From positions 248,001-312,000 of the forward strand of contig CAUQMS010000001.1 of assembly GCA_963519305.1 (NCBI GenBank): a stretch of 64,000 nucleotides of DNA, given 5' to 3'. The notes under the pieces are model-generated. The model was given only the letters and a program-made list of their open reading frames with translations. It did no database searches and had not been told where the DNA came from. The translations under genes and the position numbers were made by a program. Shown here one piece after another: positions 18,350 to 26,963 of the stretch (the first letter of the stretch is position 1; each line of letters begins with the position of its first letter). The DNA is from Ewingella sp963519305 (lineage in GTDB: Bacteria; Pseudomonadota; Gammaproteobacteria; Enterobacterales; Enterobacteriaceae).

Positions 18350-20014
18350 ATGTTTAAACGAATAAGAATAGCGACGGGTATCACGGTAGTCATTGCAACC
18401 TTAACGCTTCTGCTGATGGCGGTTATGGCATTCAGCGTTTTCAATGCCATGTCGGCAAAAGACAATTTTACCCGCATGGCAACCTCGACGGACAATATCC
18501 GCGATATGCAGGATGGGGTGTTTAATCTTAACAGCGGTATCGCGTATGCAAATGCGCTGATATTGCAAAGCAGCCTTGAACGGGCTTACACACCGGAAGC
18601 TGTCGAACGTGCGCGCGGAATGTTCGCTAACGCACAAAAAAGTATGAAATTATTTCTTGATTCTCCTTTCAATTCTGAGGAGGAATCTCAGGCCGCAGCC
18701 GCGCTGAATAAGCAGTTTGAAAAAGTCTGGAACTTATCGCTGGAGAAAATGAATGACATCGCCCACCCGGCGACGTCGCCAGATAATCTGGAGAACGAAC
18801 TCCGTGAAAGGGCGCTGTTGCGCGATAATATTGATGCCTACAACAACATTGCCGCCAATAACATCCAGCAATATACCGATCAGGCTCAAGACGATTATTA
18901 CAAGATGATTGTGATGACGATCATTGTGCTAATCGGTGCGGTGATCATGACACTCCTGATTCGTTTCTGGTTGCGTCGTGCTTTGGTGCTGCGCATGGAA
19001 CAAACGTCGCACTCGCTGAAAGTGATCGCCAGTGGAGATCTTAGCCAGAAAATTGACGTCGGCGCGCCTAATGAACTGGGCCTGATGCTGATTGAACTGG
19101 AGAATATGCGTATTTCCCTGACCGAAACCGTCTCCGGCGTGCAACAAGGGGTGAAACGGATCTACAGCAATGCGCAGGAAATCGCGCAGGGCAATAACGA
19201 TTTGTCAGCGCGTACTGAAGAGCAGGCGTCAGCTCTGCAACAAACTGCAGCCAGCATGGAAGAACTCAAAACGACCGTCCGTCAGAATGCCGACAACGCT
19301 CACACGGCGCGTCAACTGGCGGAAAGTGCAAGCGTTAATGCCCGCAATGGCGGCAACGTGATGTCCAACCTTGACGGGATCATGCAACAGATCACCAAAA
19401 GCTCACGGCAGATTGCCGATATTAACGGCGTGATCGACAGTATTGCTAACCAGACGAATATTCTCGCACTGAACGCCGCCGTCGAAGCCGCAAGGGCTGG
19501 CGAGCAGGGGCGTGGCTTTGCTGTTGTAGCCGGTGAAGTACGTAATCTGGCAAAACGCAGTGCCGATGCAGCAAAAGAGATCAGCCAACTGATCACCACC
19601 TGCGTCGATAATATGAGTATCGGTTCCCAGCAGGTTGATAATGCAGGCACCGTGATGAAGGATATTGTGAGTTCGGTCACGCAGGTCACCGATATCATGG
19701 GGGAAATAACCTCGGCATCGGATGAGCAAAGTGCCGGTATCAATCAGATTGCTCAAGCTGTTAATGAAATGGATCAGGTGACTCAGCAGAATGCGGTAAT
19801 GGTCGAAGAGGCAGCCCTGGCGGCGAATAACCTCGAAATGCATGCAGAAGCTTTAGAAAAAATTACGGCTAAATTTATTTTTAACGAAAAATCCATTCTC
19901 ATTGAGCATGATCAAAAAAATAGTCTTAAAACGCCACGTTTATCCTCTCCGATGACTGACCGAATGACAGGCAACATTAAAAACGCCTCGGATGATAATT
20001 GGGAAACGTTTTAA
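18350..20014 (+). CDS. Methyl-accepting chemotaxis protein with C-terminal NWETF tether
   Basis: Transmembrane chemoreceptor, 554 residues from ATG 18350, which has AAGGGG 7 nt upstream (a further in-frame ATG at 18326 has none). TM1 lies at about 6-30 and the periplasmic four-helix-type sensor at ~31-185. TM2 is at ~187-208, then a HAMP domain and the cytoplasmic coiled coil with the hairpin tip NQTNILALNAAVEAARAGEQ (about residue 366-385). The protein ends in NWETF, the docking pentapeptide for CheR and CheB found on Tar/Tsr, so it should be a major, high-abundance-type receptor. The ligand cannot be told from the sequence. It sits between flgL and fliA; no clear promoter of its own was seen. 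Confidence 0.93.
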   Translation: MFKRIRIATGITVVIATLTLLLMAVMAFSVFNAMSAKDNFTRMATSTDNIRDMQDGVFNLNSGIAYANALILQSSLERAYTPEAVERARGMFANAQKSMKLFLDSPFNSEEESQAAAALNKQFEKVWNLSLEKMNDIAHPATSPDNLENELRERALLRDNIDAYNNIAANNIQQYTDQAQDDYYKMIVMTIIVLIGAVIMTLLIRFWLRRALVLRMEQTSHSLKVIASGDLSQKIDVGAPNELGLMLIELENMRISLTETVSGVQQGVKRIYSNAQEIAQGNNDLSARTEEQASALQQTAASMEELKTTVRQNADNAHTARQLAESASVNARNGGNVMSNLDGIMQQITKSSRQIADINGVIDSIANQTNILALNAAVEAARAGEQGRGFAVVAGEVRNLAKRSADAAKEISQLITTCVDNMSIGSQQVDNAGTVMKDIVSSVTQVTDIMGEITSASDEQSAGINQIAQAVNEMDQVTQQNAVMVEEAALAANNLEMHAEALEKITAKFIFNEKSILIEHDQKNSLKTPRLSSPMTDRMTGNIKNASDDNWETF

Positions 20015-20206
20015 GTGAAATGAAAAAATCAATAGCCGTATAACGTTAATAAATATTGTCAGTGATAATACCTGTGGTGACTATTTTAGGGTTTAACAAA
20101 ATTTAAAGTGCCGGATTGCGTAATATAATTCGTTCTTATCAGGCTATTTGATTTCAGATTATTCCTGAATAATTGCCATCTGTTTTAAACGCTGGAAATT
20201 GCAATC

Positions 20207-20929
20207 GTGAATGGTATTTACACCCATGATGGAGTAGTGCAAAAGGACGAGTTATGGCTGAAATACCGTTTTTTAGTTCGTCACGAAGCACTGCGTTTAC
20301 AGGTCAGGTTACCTCCTTGCGTGGAGCTGGATGACCTCATCCAGGCTGGCGCAATTGGACTGCTTACTGCCATAGACCAGTTTGACCCTAAGAAGGGTAT
20401 TGGCATGAGCACCTATGTTACCCAGCGCGTCCGCTGGGCGATGATCGATGAATTACGCGAGCGCGACTGGGTGCCGCGCCGCGTGCGCAGCAATGCCAGG
20501 GAGATCTCTGCCGCGATTCAAAAGGTTGAGCAGCAGACTGGTGGTGTGGCCTCTGAAGCTGAAATTGCTGCCAGCCTGGGCATTGCGCTGGAGGAGTACC
20601 AGCAGATGTTAGTGGACTCTAACAGCAGCCAGTTTTACTCGCTGGAAGAGCTTCAGGAGGAGTTCGGCGGTGATATCGAGCAACCTGACGCGCAACATGA
20701 TCAACTGAACCCTCTTCATGAGTTAATGAAGGGGAAATTAACCAGGCAAATTAGTCAGGAAATAAGAGAGCTTCCGGAGCGGGAACAGCTTTTACTGAAT
20801 TTATATTATCAACAAGAGCTCAATATGAAGGAAGTTGGCGTGCTGTTAGGGGTCACTGAAACGCGGGTCAGTCAGTTGCATAGTCAGGCCATAAAAAGGC
20901 TACGTGCAAGAATGGATGCGATCAAATAA
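20207..20929 (+). CDS. fliA: FliA, flagellar sigma factor (sigma-28)
   Basis: Sigma factor for class 3 flagellar promoters, 240 residues. The GTG start is kept because the E. coli gene also starts with GTG at the equivalent place. Region 2 lies at residues ~15-85 (LVRHEALRLQVRLPP, DLIQAGAIGL, STYVTQRVRWAMIDELR) and region 3 follows at RSNAREISAAIQKVEQ. Region 4 with its helix-turn-helix is at ~185-237 (LPEREQLLLNLYYQQELNMK, then EVGVLLGVTETRVSQLHSQA). It is held by FlgM (6863-7162) and should read the sites listed for flgM, flgK, fliC, fliD and motA. fliZ, which usually follows fliA, is not there; flhDC follows instead. Confidence 0.96.
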   Translation: MNGIYTHDGVVQKDELWLKYRFLVRHEALRLQVRLPPCVELDDLIQAGAIGLLTAIDQFDPKKGIGMSTYVTQRVRWAMIDELRERDWVPRRVRSNAREISAAIQKVEQQTGGVASEAEIAASLGIALEEYQQMLVDSNSSQFYSLEELQEEFGGDIEQPDAQHDQLNPLHELMKGKLTRQISQEIRELPEREQLLLNLYYQQELNMKEVGVLLGVTETRVSQLHSQAIKRLRARMDAIK

Positions 20930-21326
20930 TGCGCTGTAGGAATTTTCCTACTTGCAATTATTATTATGTAGGGCTTCTTTTGTTTTTTCCTACATGTATT
21001 TTATAAATGGATTTTTATATCAACAATAAAGTAATTCTTAGTGCTGTTTTTATGTTTAAACGTTGAGCTTTTAGGTCATTGCCGTTATTATGTGGAAATA
21101 AGGTTTCCACCCATTCAGTTTACTTTGTAATACAAGGTATGATATGGCGTCTTCATTTCTCTCTGATATGTTACATATCTGTGAGCGGAGGAGGCGAGGG
21201 AATATTGTTATATTCTTATGATGAACACGTATAATTTATCTGTTTTTCATTAGTTTATTCATAAAGCTTCAATAACTTGACTTACGTTTTTTTTACATGG
21301 AAATGCGTAAAAGCGGAGTAACGAAA
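20930..21326 (+). promoter_or_regulatory. flhDC upstream control region
   Basis: This 397-base AT-rich stretch between fliA and flhD must carry the flhDC promoter(s) and a long 5' leader, as in other enterobacteria. Two stem-loops stand at the start, which could end the fliA transcript: 20936-20951 (GTAGGA/TCCTAC) and 20967-20994 (TGTAGG/CCTACA). The first also reads as an RcsAB box (own entry), and a second partial box lies at 21027-21040. No coding frame looks real. The -10/-35 elements cannot be placed with confidence in such AT-rich DNA. Confidence 0.55.
20937..20950 (+). promoter_or_regulatory. RcsAB-box-like palindrome upstream of flhDC
   Basis: TAGGAATTTTCCTA matches 12 of 14 positions of the RcsAB box consensus TAAGAATATTCCTA. 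RcsB represses flhDC in E. coli and relatives. The position, 376 nt before the flhD start and 7 nt after the fliA stop, is further upstream than the E. coli site. A simple fliA terminator stem is the competing reading. Confidence 0.4.
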
Positions 21327-21674
21327 ATGCATGCAGACAACGTTGACGACCAGCTTCAAAGAATTCACGACATTAATCTCTCTTACCTGTTACTGGCTCA
21401 ACAACTCATCAGAGAAGATAAGTTTGCCGCAGGTTTCCGCCTTGGATTGACCGAAGCAACTATCGATACATTAAAGGAACTTACCCTTCCGCAGTTGATT
21501 AAGCTGGCTTCCACCAACCAGCTGATTTGCCGCCTTCGCGTGGATAATGAAATCGTGATCGACAACCTCACCAAAGACTCGCGTATCGAAGCGTTACAGC
21601 AAATTCATACCGGGATTATTTTATCCACTAATCTGCTTAACTCGCTCTCGGAGCAAAGTCCCACCCCAACGTAA
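21327..21674 (+). CDS. flhD: FlhD, subunit of flagellar master regulator
   Basis: FlhD pairs with FlhC in the FlhD4C2 complex that activates class 2 flagellar promoters with sigma-70. ATG 21327 gives 115 residues with GGAG upstream; an in-frame ATG ten codons earlier lacks one. Conserved blocks: IHDINLSYLLLAQQLIRED, LTLPQLIKLASTNQLICRLR and QQIHTGIILSTNLL. The Cys in LICRLR corresponds to the Cys65 that forms the FlhD dimer disulfide in E. coli. flhC starts 22 nt downstream. Confidence 0.95.
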   Translation: MHADNVDDQLQRIHDINLSYLLLAQQLIREDKFAAGFRLGLTEATIDTLKELTLPQLIKLASTNQLICRLRVDNEIVIDNLTKDSRIEALQQIHTGIILSTNLLNSLSEQSPTPT

Positions 21675-21696
21675 TGGAAAAATGGAGTTTGTGATC

Positions 21697-22260
21697 ATGA
21701 GCGAAAAAAGTATTTTAGAGGAAATCAAAGAAGTACAGATTGCGATGCAACTGATCTCCTTTGGTGCCCGTATGCAGATGTTGGAAAGCGAAACCAGTTT
21801 AAGCCGCAGAAGATTATTGCGTCTTTATAAAGAATTAAGAGGGTGCCCGCCCCCAAAAGGAATGCTGCCATTTTCAGAGGATTGGTTTATGGCATGGGAA
21901 CAAAATATTCATTCATCTATGTTTTATAACATCCATCTTTATCTGCAGAAGACTGAGCCTTGCCGCCCGATTGAAGCTACGGTAAAAGCCTACCGCTTAT
22001 ACCTGGAACAGTGCCCAACCCCACCGGGTGAAAAACCGGTACTGGGACTCACGCGCGCATGGACATTATTACGTTTCATTGACTGCGGAATTATAGAACA
22101 TACAGAATGTTGTATTTGTGGCGGTGGTTTTGTCGTCACGTCAGAGCACTCAAAAAACCCATTTACATGCAGCTTATGCAGTCCTCCCTCCCGTGCAAGT
22201 AAAAAATGCAAAGTGCCTCTTTCCCCGATGGAGCATTCTGCCGGTACGATGACAAGATAA
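21697..22260 (+). CDS. flhC: FlhC, DNA-binding subunit of flagellar master regulator
   Basis: DNA-contacting partner of FlhD, 187 residues from ATG 21697, which has GGAG 9 nt upstream; an ATG five codons earlier is possible but overlaps that GGAG. The N-terminal helical part (EIKEVQIAMQLISFGARMQM) is followed by the zinc-binding end of the protein: Cys pairs in CCICGGGF and FTCSLC supply the four ligands. Together with FlhD it should control the class 2 units flgA, flgB, fliE, fliF and fliL, and, by analogy with Salmonella, srfABC. Confidence 0.95.
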   Translation: MSEKSILEEIKEVQIAMQLISFGARMQMLESETSLSRRRLLRLYKELRGCPPPKGMLPFSEDWFMAWEQNIHSSMFYNIHLYLQKTEPCRPIEATVKAYRLYLEQCPTPPGEKPVLGLTRAWTLLRFIDCGIIEHTECCICGGGFVVTSEHSKNPFTCSLCSPPSRASKKCKVPLSPMEHSAGTMTR

Positions 22261-22274
22261 GCCGTTAATAAAAA

Positions 22275-22301
22275 CACGTTTTAACCTGGTGTCGCCTATA
22301 G
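22275..22301 (+). promoter_or_regulatory. Possible FliA promoter for motAB-cheAW
   Basis: CACGTTTT-N11-GCCTATAG: the -10 matches 6/8 of the sigma-28 consensus but the -35 only 4/8. It lies 85 nt before the motA start, where a class 3 promoter is known in E. coli and Salmonella; hence listed, with modest confidence. Confidence 0.4.
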
Positions 22302-22385
22302 GTGATACGGCCTCCCCGTATGCCAATTTTATGGTTAGTGAACACATGGGTCAGATCTGGATATTGAATTATTTAAGGAGCACAT

Positions 22386-23270
22386 GTGCTAGTCATTCTT
22401 GGATACGTGGTGGTAACTCTTTGTGTCTTCGGTGGTTTTATTATCACCGGTGGACAATTGGGGGCGTTATATCAACCTGCTGAGCTTTTAATTATCGGGG
22501 GCGCCGGTGTAGGCGCCTTTATTGTCGGCAATAACGGAAAATCAATTAAAGCGACCCTGCACTCTTTCCCGCATCTATTAAAAGGTTCGCGTTATTCCAA
22601 AGCGCTGTATATGGACCTGATGGCCATGATGTTCCTGCTGCTGACGAAAGCGCGACAGACCGGCATGATGAATCTGGAAAGAGATATTGAAGATCCGCAG
22701 AACAGCCCCATTTTTTCCGCTTATCCCCGATTACTGGCCGACGCATCGTTAATGAACTTTGTCGTCGATTATCTGCGCCTGATGATCAGCGGCAGCATGA
22801 ATTCCTTTGAAATTGAAGCGCTGATGGATGAGGAAATCGAGACCTGTGAACATGAACATGAAGTTCCTGCCAGCAGTCTGAACGTGATAGGGGATGCGTT
22901 CCCGGCTTTCGGCATTGTCGCGGCAGTCATGGGCGTGGTGAACGCCCTGGCCGCAGCCGACCGTCCCGCAGCCGAATTGGGAGAACTGATTGCTCACGCC
23001 ATGGTGGGGACTTTCCTCGGTATTTTGTTGGCGTACGGCTTCGTTCTGCCACTGGCGTCCCTGCTGCGTCAAAAGAGCGCCGAACAGATCAAGATGCTGC
23101 AATGCATCAAAGTGACGCTGCTCTCCAGCATGAACGGATATGCACCCCAGATAGCCGTTGAGTTTGGCCGTAAAACACTGTTCTCCAGCGAACGTCCGAC
23201 CTTTGTTGAACTGGAAGATCATGTTCGTGAGGCGAAATCGTCGGCCAATTCGGAAAGCAGTGCATCATGA
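22386..23270 (+). CDS. motA: MotA, flagellar stator proton channel subunit
   Basis: Stator subunit of 294 residues with four membrane segments (about 2-22, 33-52, 170-190, 202-222) and a large cytoplasmic loop that pushes on FliG. The conserved features are present: the loop block SFEIEALMDEEIETCEHE and the Pro in GDAFPAFGIVAAVMGVV near the channel. GTG 22386 is used, as in E. coli, with AAGGAG 5 nt upstream; an ATG three bases earlier is out of frame. Its stop overlaps the motB start by 4 nt. Confidence 0.96.
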   Translation: MLVILGYVVVTLCVFGGFIITGGQLGALYQPAELLIIGGAGVGAFIVGNNGKSIKATLHSFPHLLKGSRYSKALYMDLMAMMFLLLTKARQTGMMNLERDIEDPQNSPIFSAYPRLLADASLMNFVVDYLRLMISGSMNSFEIEALMDEEIETCEHEHEVPASSLNVIGDAFPAFGIVAAVMGVVNALAAADRPAAELGELIAHAMVGTFLGILLAYGFVLPLASLLRQKSAEQIKMLQCIKVTLLSSMNGYAPQIAVEFGRKTLFSSERPTFVELEDHVREAKSSANSESSAS

Positions 23271-24256
23271 ATAAAACCCCTGGCCCGGTGATTATTGTCC
23301 GCCGACGCAAAAAACATAAACACGCACACCACGGCGGTTCCTGGAAGATTGCTTACGCTGACTTTATGACGGCGATGATGGCTTTCTTTTTGGTGATGTG
23401 GTTGCTCTCTTCTTCGACACCCTTACAACGCGAGCAGATTGCCGAATATTTTCAAATGCCGCTGAAAGTGGCTTTAACCGGTGGCGATAAATCCAGCGTC
23501 AGTGACAGCGTCATTCCCGGCGGCGGGGATGACTTTATGAAGCAGGATGGCGAAGTGCTCAAACAAACCCTGAGCCAGCTGGACAAAAAAAAGAACGCTC
23601 AGAATTTACAGCGGGCGCATGAAAAACTGGAAAGCCTGATCCACAACGATCCGCGTTTAAATGACTTCAAGTCCAACCTGAGACTCTCCCTGACCGATGA
23701 CGGATTGCTTATCCAGATCATCGATACTCAGGAACGCCCGATGTTCAAAGTGGGCAGCCAAACCCCGGAACCCTACATGCGAGGGATCCTTCAGGCGCTG
23801 GTGCCGGTGCTCAATGATCTCCCCAACCGTATCACGCTGACCGGACATACTGATTCCCTGCCTTACGCTAACGGCGAAGCCGGCTATGGCAACTGGGAGC
23901 TGTCGTCTGACCGCGCCAATGCATCGCGCCGGACCCTGGTTTCCGCCGGTCTGGCCGATAATAAATTTCTGCGGGTGATCGGCACCGCCGACAAAATGAG
24001 TCTGGAAAATCTCCGTCCTGATGACCCGGTTAACCGGCGTATCAGCATTTTGGTGCTCAGCATGAAAAAAGAAAAATCTATTCTGGACGAAGACACGGTT
24101 GTGCAGCATGCCTCCGACAATCAGGGCAGCGAGAAAATAAAAGCTGAGCTGAAAAAAATGTCTGATAACGCTGAGGCTCAGCCAGCAGCGGTCGCTCCGG
24201 CAGAGACGTCACAAACTTCGTCGCAAGCACAAGGTGATCAAGATGGACATCAGTGA
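23267..24256 (+). CDS. motB: MotB, flagellar stator anchor
   Basis: Stator subunit of 329 residues with one membrane helix at ~29-50 (YADFMTAMMAFFLVMWLLSS), including Asp32, the proton-carrying residue. A plug segment comes after it. An OmpA-like peptidoglycan-binding domain lies at ~150-270 (LTGHTDSLPYANGEAGYGNW, SSDRANASRR, PVNRRISI). The tail is rich in Ala, Glu and Gln and varies in the family. It overlaps motA at the 5' end and cheA at the 3' end. Confidence 0.96.
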   Translation: MNKTPGPVIIVRRRKKHKHAHHGGSWKIAYADFMTAMMAFFLVMWLLSSSTPLQREQIAEYFQMPLKVALTGGDKSSVSDSVIPGGGDDFMKQDGEVLKQTLSQLDKKKNAQNLQRAHEKLESLIHNDPRLNDFKSNLRLSLTDDGLLIQIIDTQERPMFKVGSQTPEPYMRGILQALVPVLNDLPNRITLTGHTDSLPYANGEAGYGNWELSSDRANASRRTLVSAGLADNKFLRVIGTADKMSLENLRPDDPVNRRISILVLSMKKEKSILDEDTVVQHASDNQGSEKIKAELKKMSDNAEAQPAAVAPAETSQTSSQAQGDQDGHQ

Positions 24257-26255
24257 TTTTTACCAAACGTTCTTTGATGAAGCTGATGAACTCCTGGCTG
24301 ATATGGAAAAGCATCTGCTTGAACTGGATTTTGCTTCACCCGATACGGAAATGTTGAATGCGATATTTCGCGCTGCTCACTCAATCAAAGGCGGCGCGGG
24401 CACCTTTGGTTTTACGGTTTTGCAGGAAACGACGCACATCATGGAAAACCTGCTGGATGACGCCCGGCGCGGGGAATTGTGTCTGAGCACCGACATCATA
24501 AATTTGTTTCTGGAGAGCAAAGATATTATGCAAGATCAGCTTGATGCGTATAAATCCTCGCAAGAGCCTGACCAGGAGACTTTCCGTTACATCTGCGAAG
24601 CCCTGCGCCAGATTGCTCTGGACGATAAGTCCCAAACGGCTCCGGTAACGGCCCCGGTTGAACCCGCGAAAACGTCCCAACCTGAGTCGACTTCCTGCCT
24701 GTTAACCGTTTCACTTCGCGCTCTGTCTGAATCCGATAAAACCGTACTTCTTGAGGAGCTGACGAATCTGGGCGACGTGCACAGCCATCAGCAGCAGGAA
24801 GACAGGTTACAGGTTGAGCTGCAAACCAGTGTCTCTGCCGAAGATATTCAGGCAGTTTTATGTTTCGTGCTGGAACCAGAACAAATCACCATCACCGCGG
24901 GTAGCGCGCAACCTGCGAAGGTGACGGCAAGTGCCACACCGCCCCCGCAAGAGAGACCGGCAGTCCCAGCCCCGGCGATTGCTTCTCTCCCAACACCTAA
25001 ACCTGACGCCGCGGCCAAACCCAAAACCGCCCCGCGAGCCCCGACTGCGGAATCCAGCAGCCTGCGGGTGGCGGTGGAGAAGGTCGATCAAATCATTAAT
25101 CAGGTGGGCGAACTGATTATCACACAGGCCATGCTGTCCCAGCTTTCCGGCGTGCTGGATCCGCAGCTGCATGACCAGCTCATCAGCAGCATCGGGCAGA
25201 TGGAGCGTAATGCGCGTGATCTGCAAGAGTCGGTGATGTCGATCCGTATGATGCCGATGGAATACGTATTTAGCCGCTTCCCGCGTCTGGTGCACGACCT
25301 CGGCAGCAAGTTGGACAAGGAGATCGAACTGACGCTGAAAGGCGGTTCCGCGGAGCTGGATAAAAGTCTCATCGAACGGATTATTGATCCCCTGACGCAT
25401 CTGGTACGCAACAGCCTGGATCACGGAATCGAATCCGTTGAGGCGCGCCTCGCAAAAGGCAAGCCCGCCAAAGGCAACCTGACATTGTCAGCCGAACATC
25501 ATGGCGGCAGCATCGTGATTGAAGTGATCGATGACGGTGCAGGCCTGAATCGCCAAAAAATTCTTGCCCGGGCTCATGCTCAGGGGCTCTCAGTCAGCGA
25601 TAACTGGAGCGACAAAGAGATCTGGATGCTGATCTTCGCGGCCGGTTTTTCTACTGCTGAAAAAGTGACCGATGTGTCCGGGCGAGGCGTCGGCATGGAC
25701 GTGGTGCGCAGGAATATTTTGGCCATGGGGGGGCACGTAGAAATTCATTCAGAGCAGGATAAAGGCACGACGATCCGCATCGTCCTGCCTTTGACGCTGG
25801 CAATCCTCGACGGTATGTCCGTTCGTGTTGGTGACGAAATTTATGTGCTGCCACTCGGCACGGTGATGGAATCTCTGAAACCTTCTGAAAGCGCGCTGTA
25901 TCGCATGGCGGGTGACGAACAGATGCTGTTGGTCCGCGGAGAATATTTGCCACTGGTGGAACTGCATCAGGTCTTCAATATTGAAAGTGATGTACAGCAG
26001 GCCAGCGACGGCATTGCAGTAATTCTGGAAAGTGCCGGTTGCCGTTACGCCTTACTGGTTGATCAGCTTATTGGTCAGCATCAGGTTGTGGTGAAAAACC
26101 TTGAGCTTAACTATCGCAAAGTGCCGGGTATTTCTGCTGCCACTATTTTGGGGGACGGCAGCGTGGCGCTGATTCTGGACGTCGTGGCGCTGATCACATT
26201 GAGCAAAAATAAAAAGCTCACTGCAAAACAACATCGACTTGTACCGATCACGTGA
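24243..26255 (+). CDS. cheA: CheA, chemotaxis histidine kinase
   Basis: Sensor kinase of 670 residues. ATG 24243 has AAGG 9 nt upstream; the GTG three codons earlier aligns with the E. coli start but lacks a ribosome-binding site. Domains in order: P1 (1-130) with the phosphorylated His46 in FRAAHSIKGG; P2, which binds CheY and CheB (~155-225), between Pro/Ala-rich linkers; P3 dimerisation (~275-340); P4 ATPase (~345-530) with N box HLVRNSLDHG, G1 DDGAGLN and G2 GRGVGMDVV; and P5, the CheW-like regulatory domain, to the end. It phosphorylates CheY and CheB under receptor control. It overlaps the motB end by 14 nt. Confidence 0.96.
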   Translation: MDISDFYQTFFDEADELLADMEKHLLELDFASPDTEMLNAIFRAAHSIKGGAGTFGFTVLQETTHIMENLLDDARRGELCLSTDIINLFLESKDIMQDQLDAYKSSQEPDQETFRYICEALRQIALDDKSQTAPVTAPVEPAKTSQPESTSCLLTVSLRALSESDKTVLLEELTNLGDVHSHQQQEDRLQVELQTSVSAEDIQAVLCFVLEPEQITITAGSAQPAKVTASATPPPQERPAVPAPAIASLPTPKPDAAAKPKTAPRAPTAESSSLRVAVEKVDQIINQVGELIITQAMLSQLSGVLDPQLHDQLISSIGQMERNARDLQESVMSIRMMPMEYVFSRFPRLVHDLGSKLDKEIELTLKGGSAELDKSLIERIIDPLTHLVRNSLDHGIESVEARLAKGKPAKGNLTLSAEHHGGSIVIEVIDDGAGLNRQKILARAHAQGLSVSDNWSDKEIWMLIFAAGFSTAEKVTDVSGRGVGMDVVRRNILAMGGHVEIHSEQDKGTTIRIVLPLTLAILDGMSVRVGDEIYVLPLGTVMESLKPSESALYRMAGDEQMLLVRGEYLPLVELHQVFNIESDVQQASDGIAVILESAGCRYALLVDQLIGQHQVVVKNLELNYRKVPGISAATILGDGSVALILDVVALITLSKNKKLTAKQHRLVPIT

Positions 26256-26264
26256 GGTAATCCA

Positions 26265-26771
26265 ATGCAAATGTCCCGAATAGAAAAACAGTTTGGTGGA
26301 AATAATGTTGATCAGGAATATCTGGTCTTTACGCTGGGCAATGAAGAATATGGCATCGAAATTCTTAAGGTTCAGGAAATTCGCGGTTACGACCGGGTCA
26401 CGCGAATTGCCAATTCCCCGGATTTTATTGCCGGGATCACTAACCTGCGCGGCGTTATCGTCCCCATTATTGATCTGCGGATAAAGTTTCAGCTGGATTC
26501 AGCAGAAATTAACGACCAGACCGTGACCATTGTATTAAACCTGCGCGACCGCGTGGTGGGCATCGTGGTTGATGGTGTATCTGACGTGCTGTCATTAAGC
26601 GCCGAGCAGATCAAACCGGCCCCGGATTTTACCGCGACGCTTTCCACCCAATATCTGCTGGGGCTGGGATCGCTGGACGATCGTATGTTAATTCTGGTCG
26701 ATATTGAGAAGCTGCTCAACAGTGAAGAGATGGAAATTGTCGAAAAAGTGGCGGAAGCCGCTTACGAATAA
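26265..26771 (+). CDS. cheW: CheW, receptor-kinase coupling protein
   Basis: Adaptor of 168 residues linking CheA to the chemoreceptors in the polar array. It is a single CheW/SH3-like double-barrel domain (DQEYLVFTLGNEEYGIEILK, GYDRVTRIANSPDFIAGITN, LRGVIVPIIDLR, RVVGIVVDGVSDVLSL), close to the E. coli protein throughout. It starts 9 nt after cheA with AGGT upstream. The motAB-cheAW unit ends at the terminator at 26862-26889. Confidence 0.96.
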   Translation: MQMSRIEKQFGGNNVDQEYLVFTLGNEEYGIEILKVQEIRGYDRVTRIANSPDFIAGITNLRGVIVPIIDLRIKFQLDSAEINDQTVTIVLNLRDRVVGIVVDGVSDVLSLSAEQIKPAPDFTATLSTQYLLGLGSLDDRMLILVDIEKLLNSEEMEIVEKVAEAAYE

Positions 26772-26861
26772 AATGACCTTTTCCATTAACCCATAAACGA
26801 TTAGCGTAATTACTATCCCGACATACCCGAACGTCATTACATCTTTTTTATCTTCATCCAC

Positions 26862-26889
26862 AAAAGCCCTCCTTTATCGGATGGCTTTT
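26862..26889 (+). terminator. Terminator after motAB-cheAW
   Basis: AAAAGCC pairs with GGCTTTT and, after one C-T mismatch, TCC pairs with GGA around a TTTATC loop. The 3' arm ends in TTTT followed by GTTGTTT. It lies about 90 nt after the cheW stop and before the next receptor gene. Confidence 0.65.
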
Positions 26890-26963
26890 GTTGTTTCAGG
26901 CGTATGTGAATTTTTAAAACATCCTATTAACCTTGGTCTTTATTCATTAAAGGGAAAATCATT

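Noticed and set aside
20930..21326. fliZ or a remnant of it after fliA
   Set aside because: No frame in either strand of this AT-rich gap resembles FliZ.
24858..25424. Minus-strand frame of 188 codons opposite cheA
   Set aside because: Antisense to the conserved CheA kinase core; composition dominated by His, Gln and Arg.
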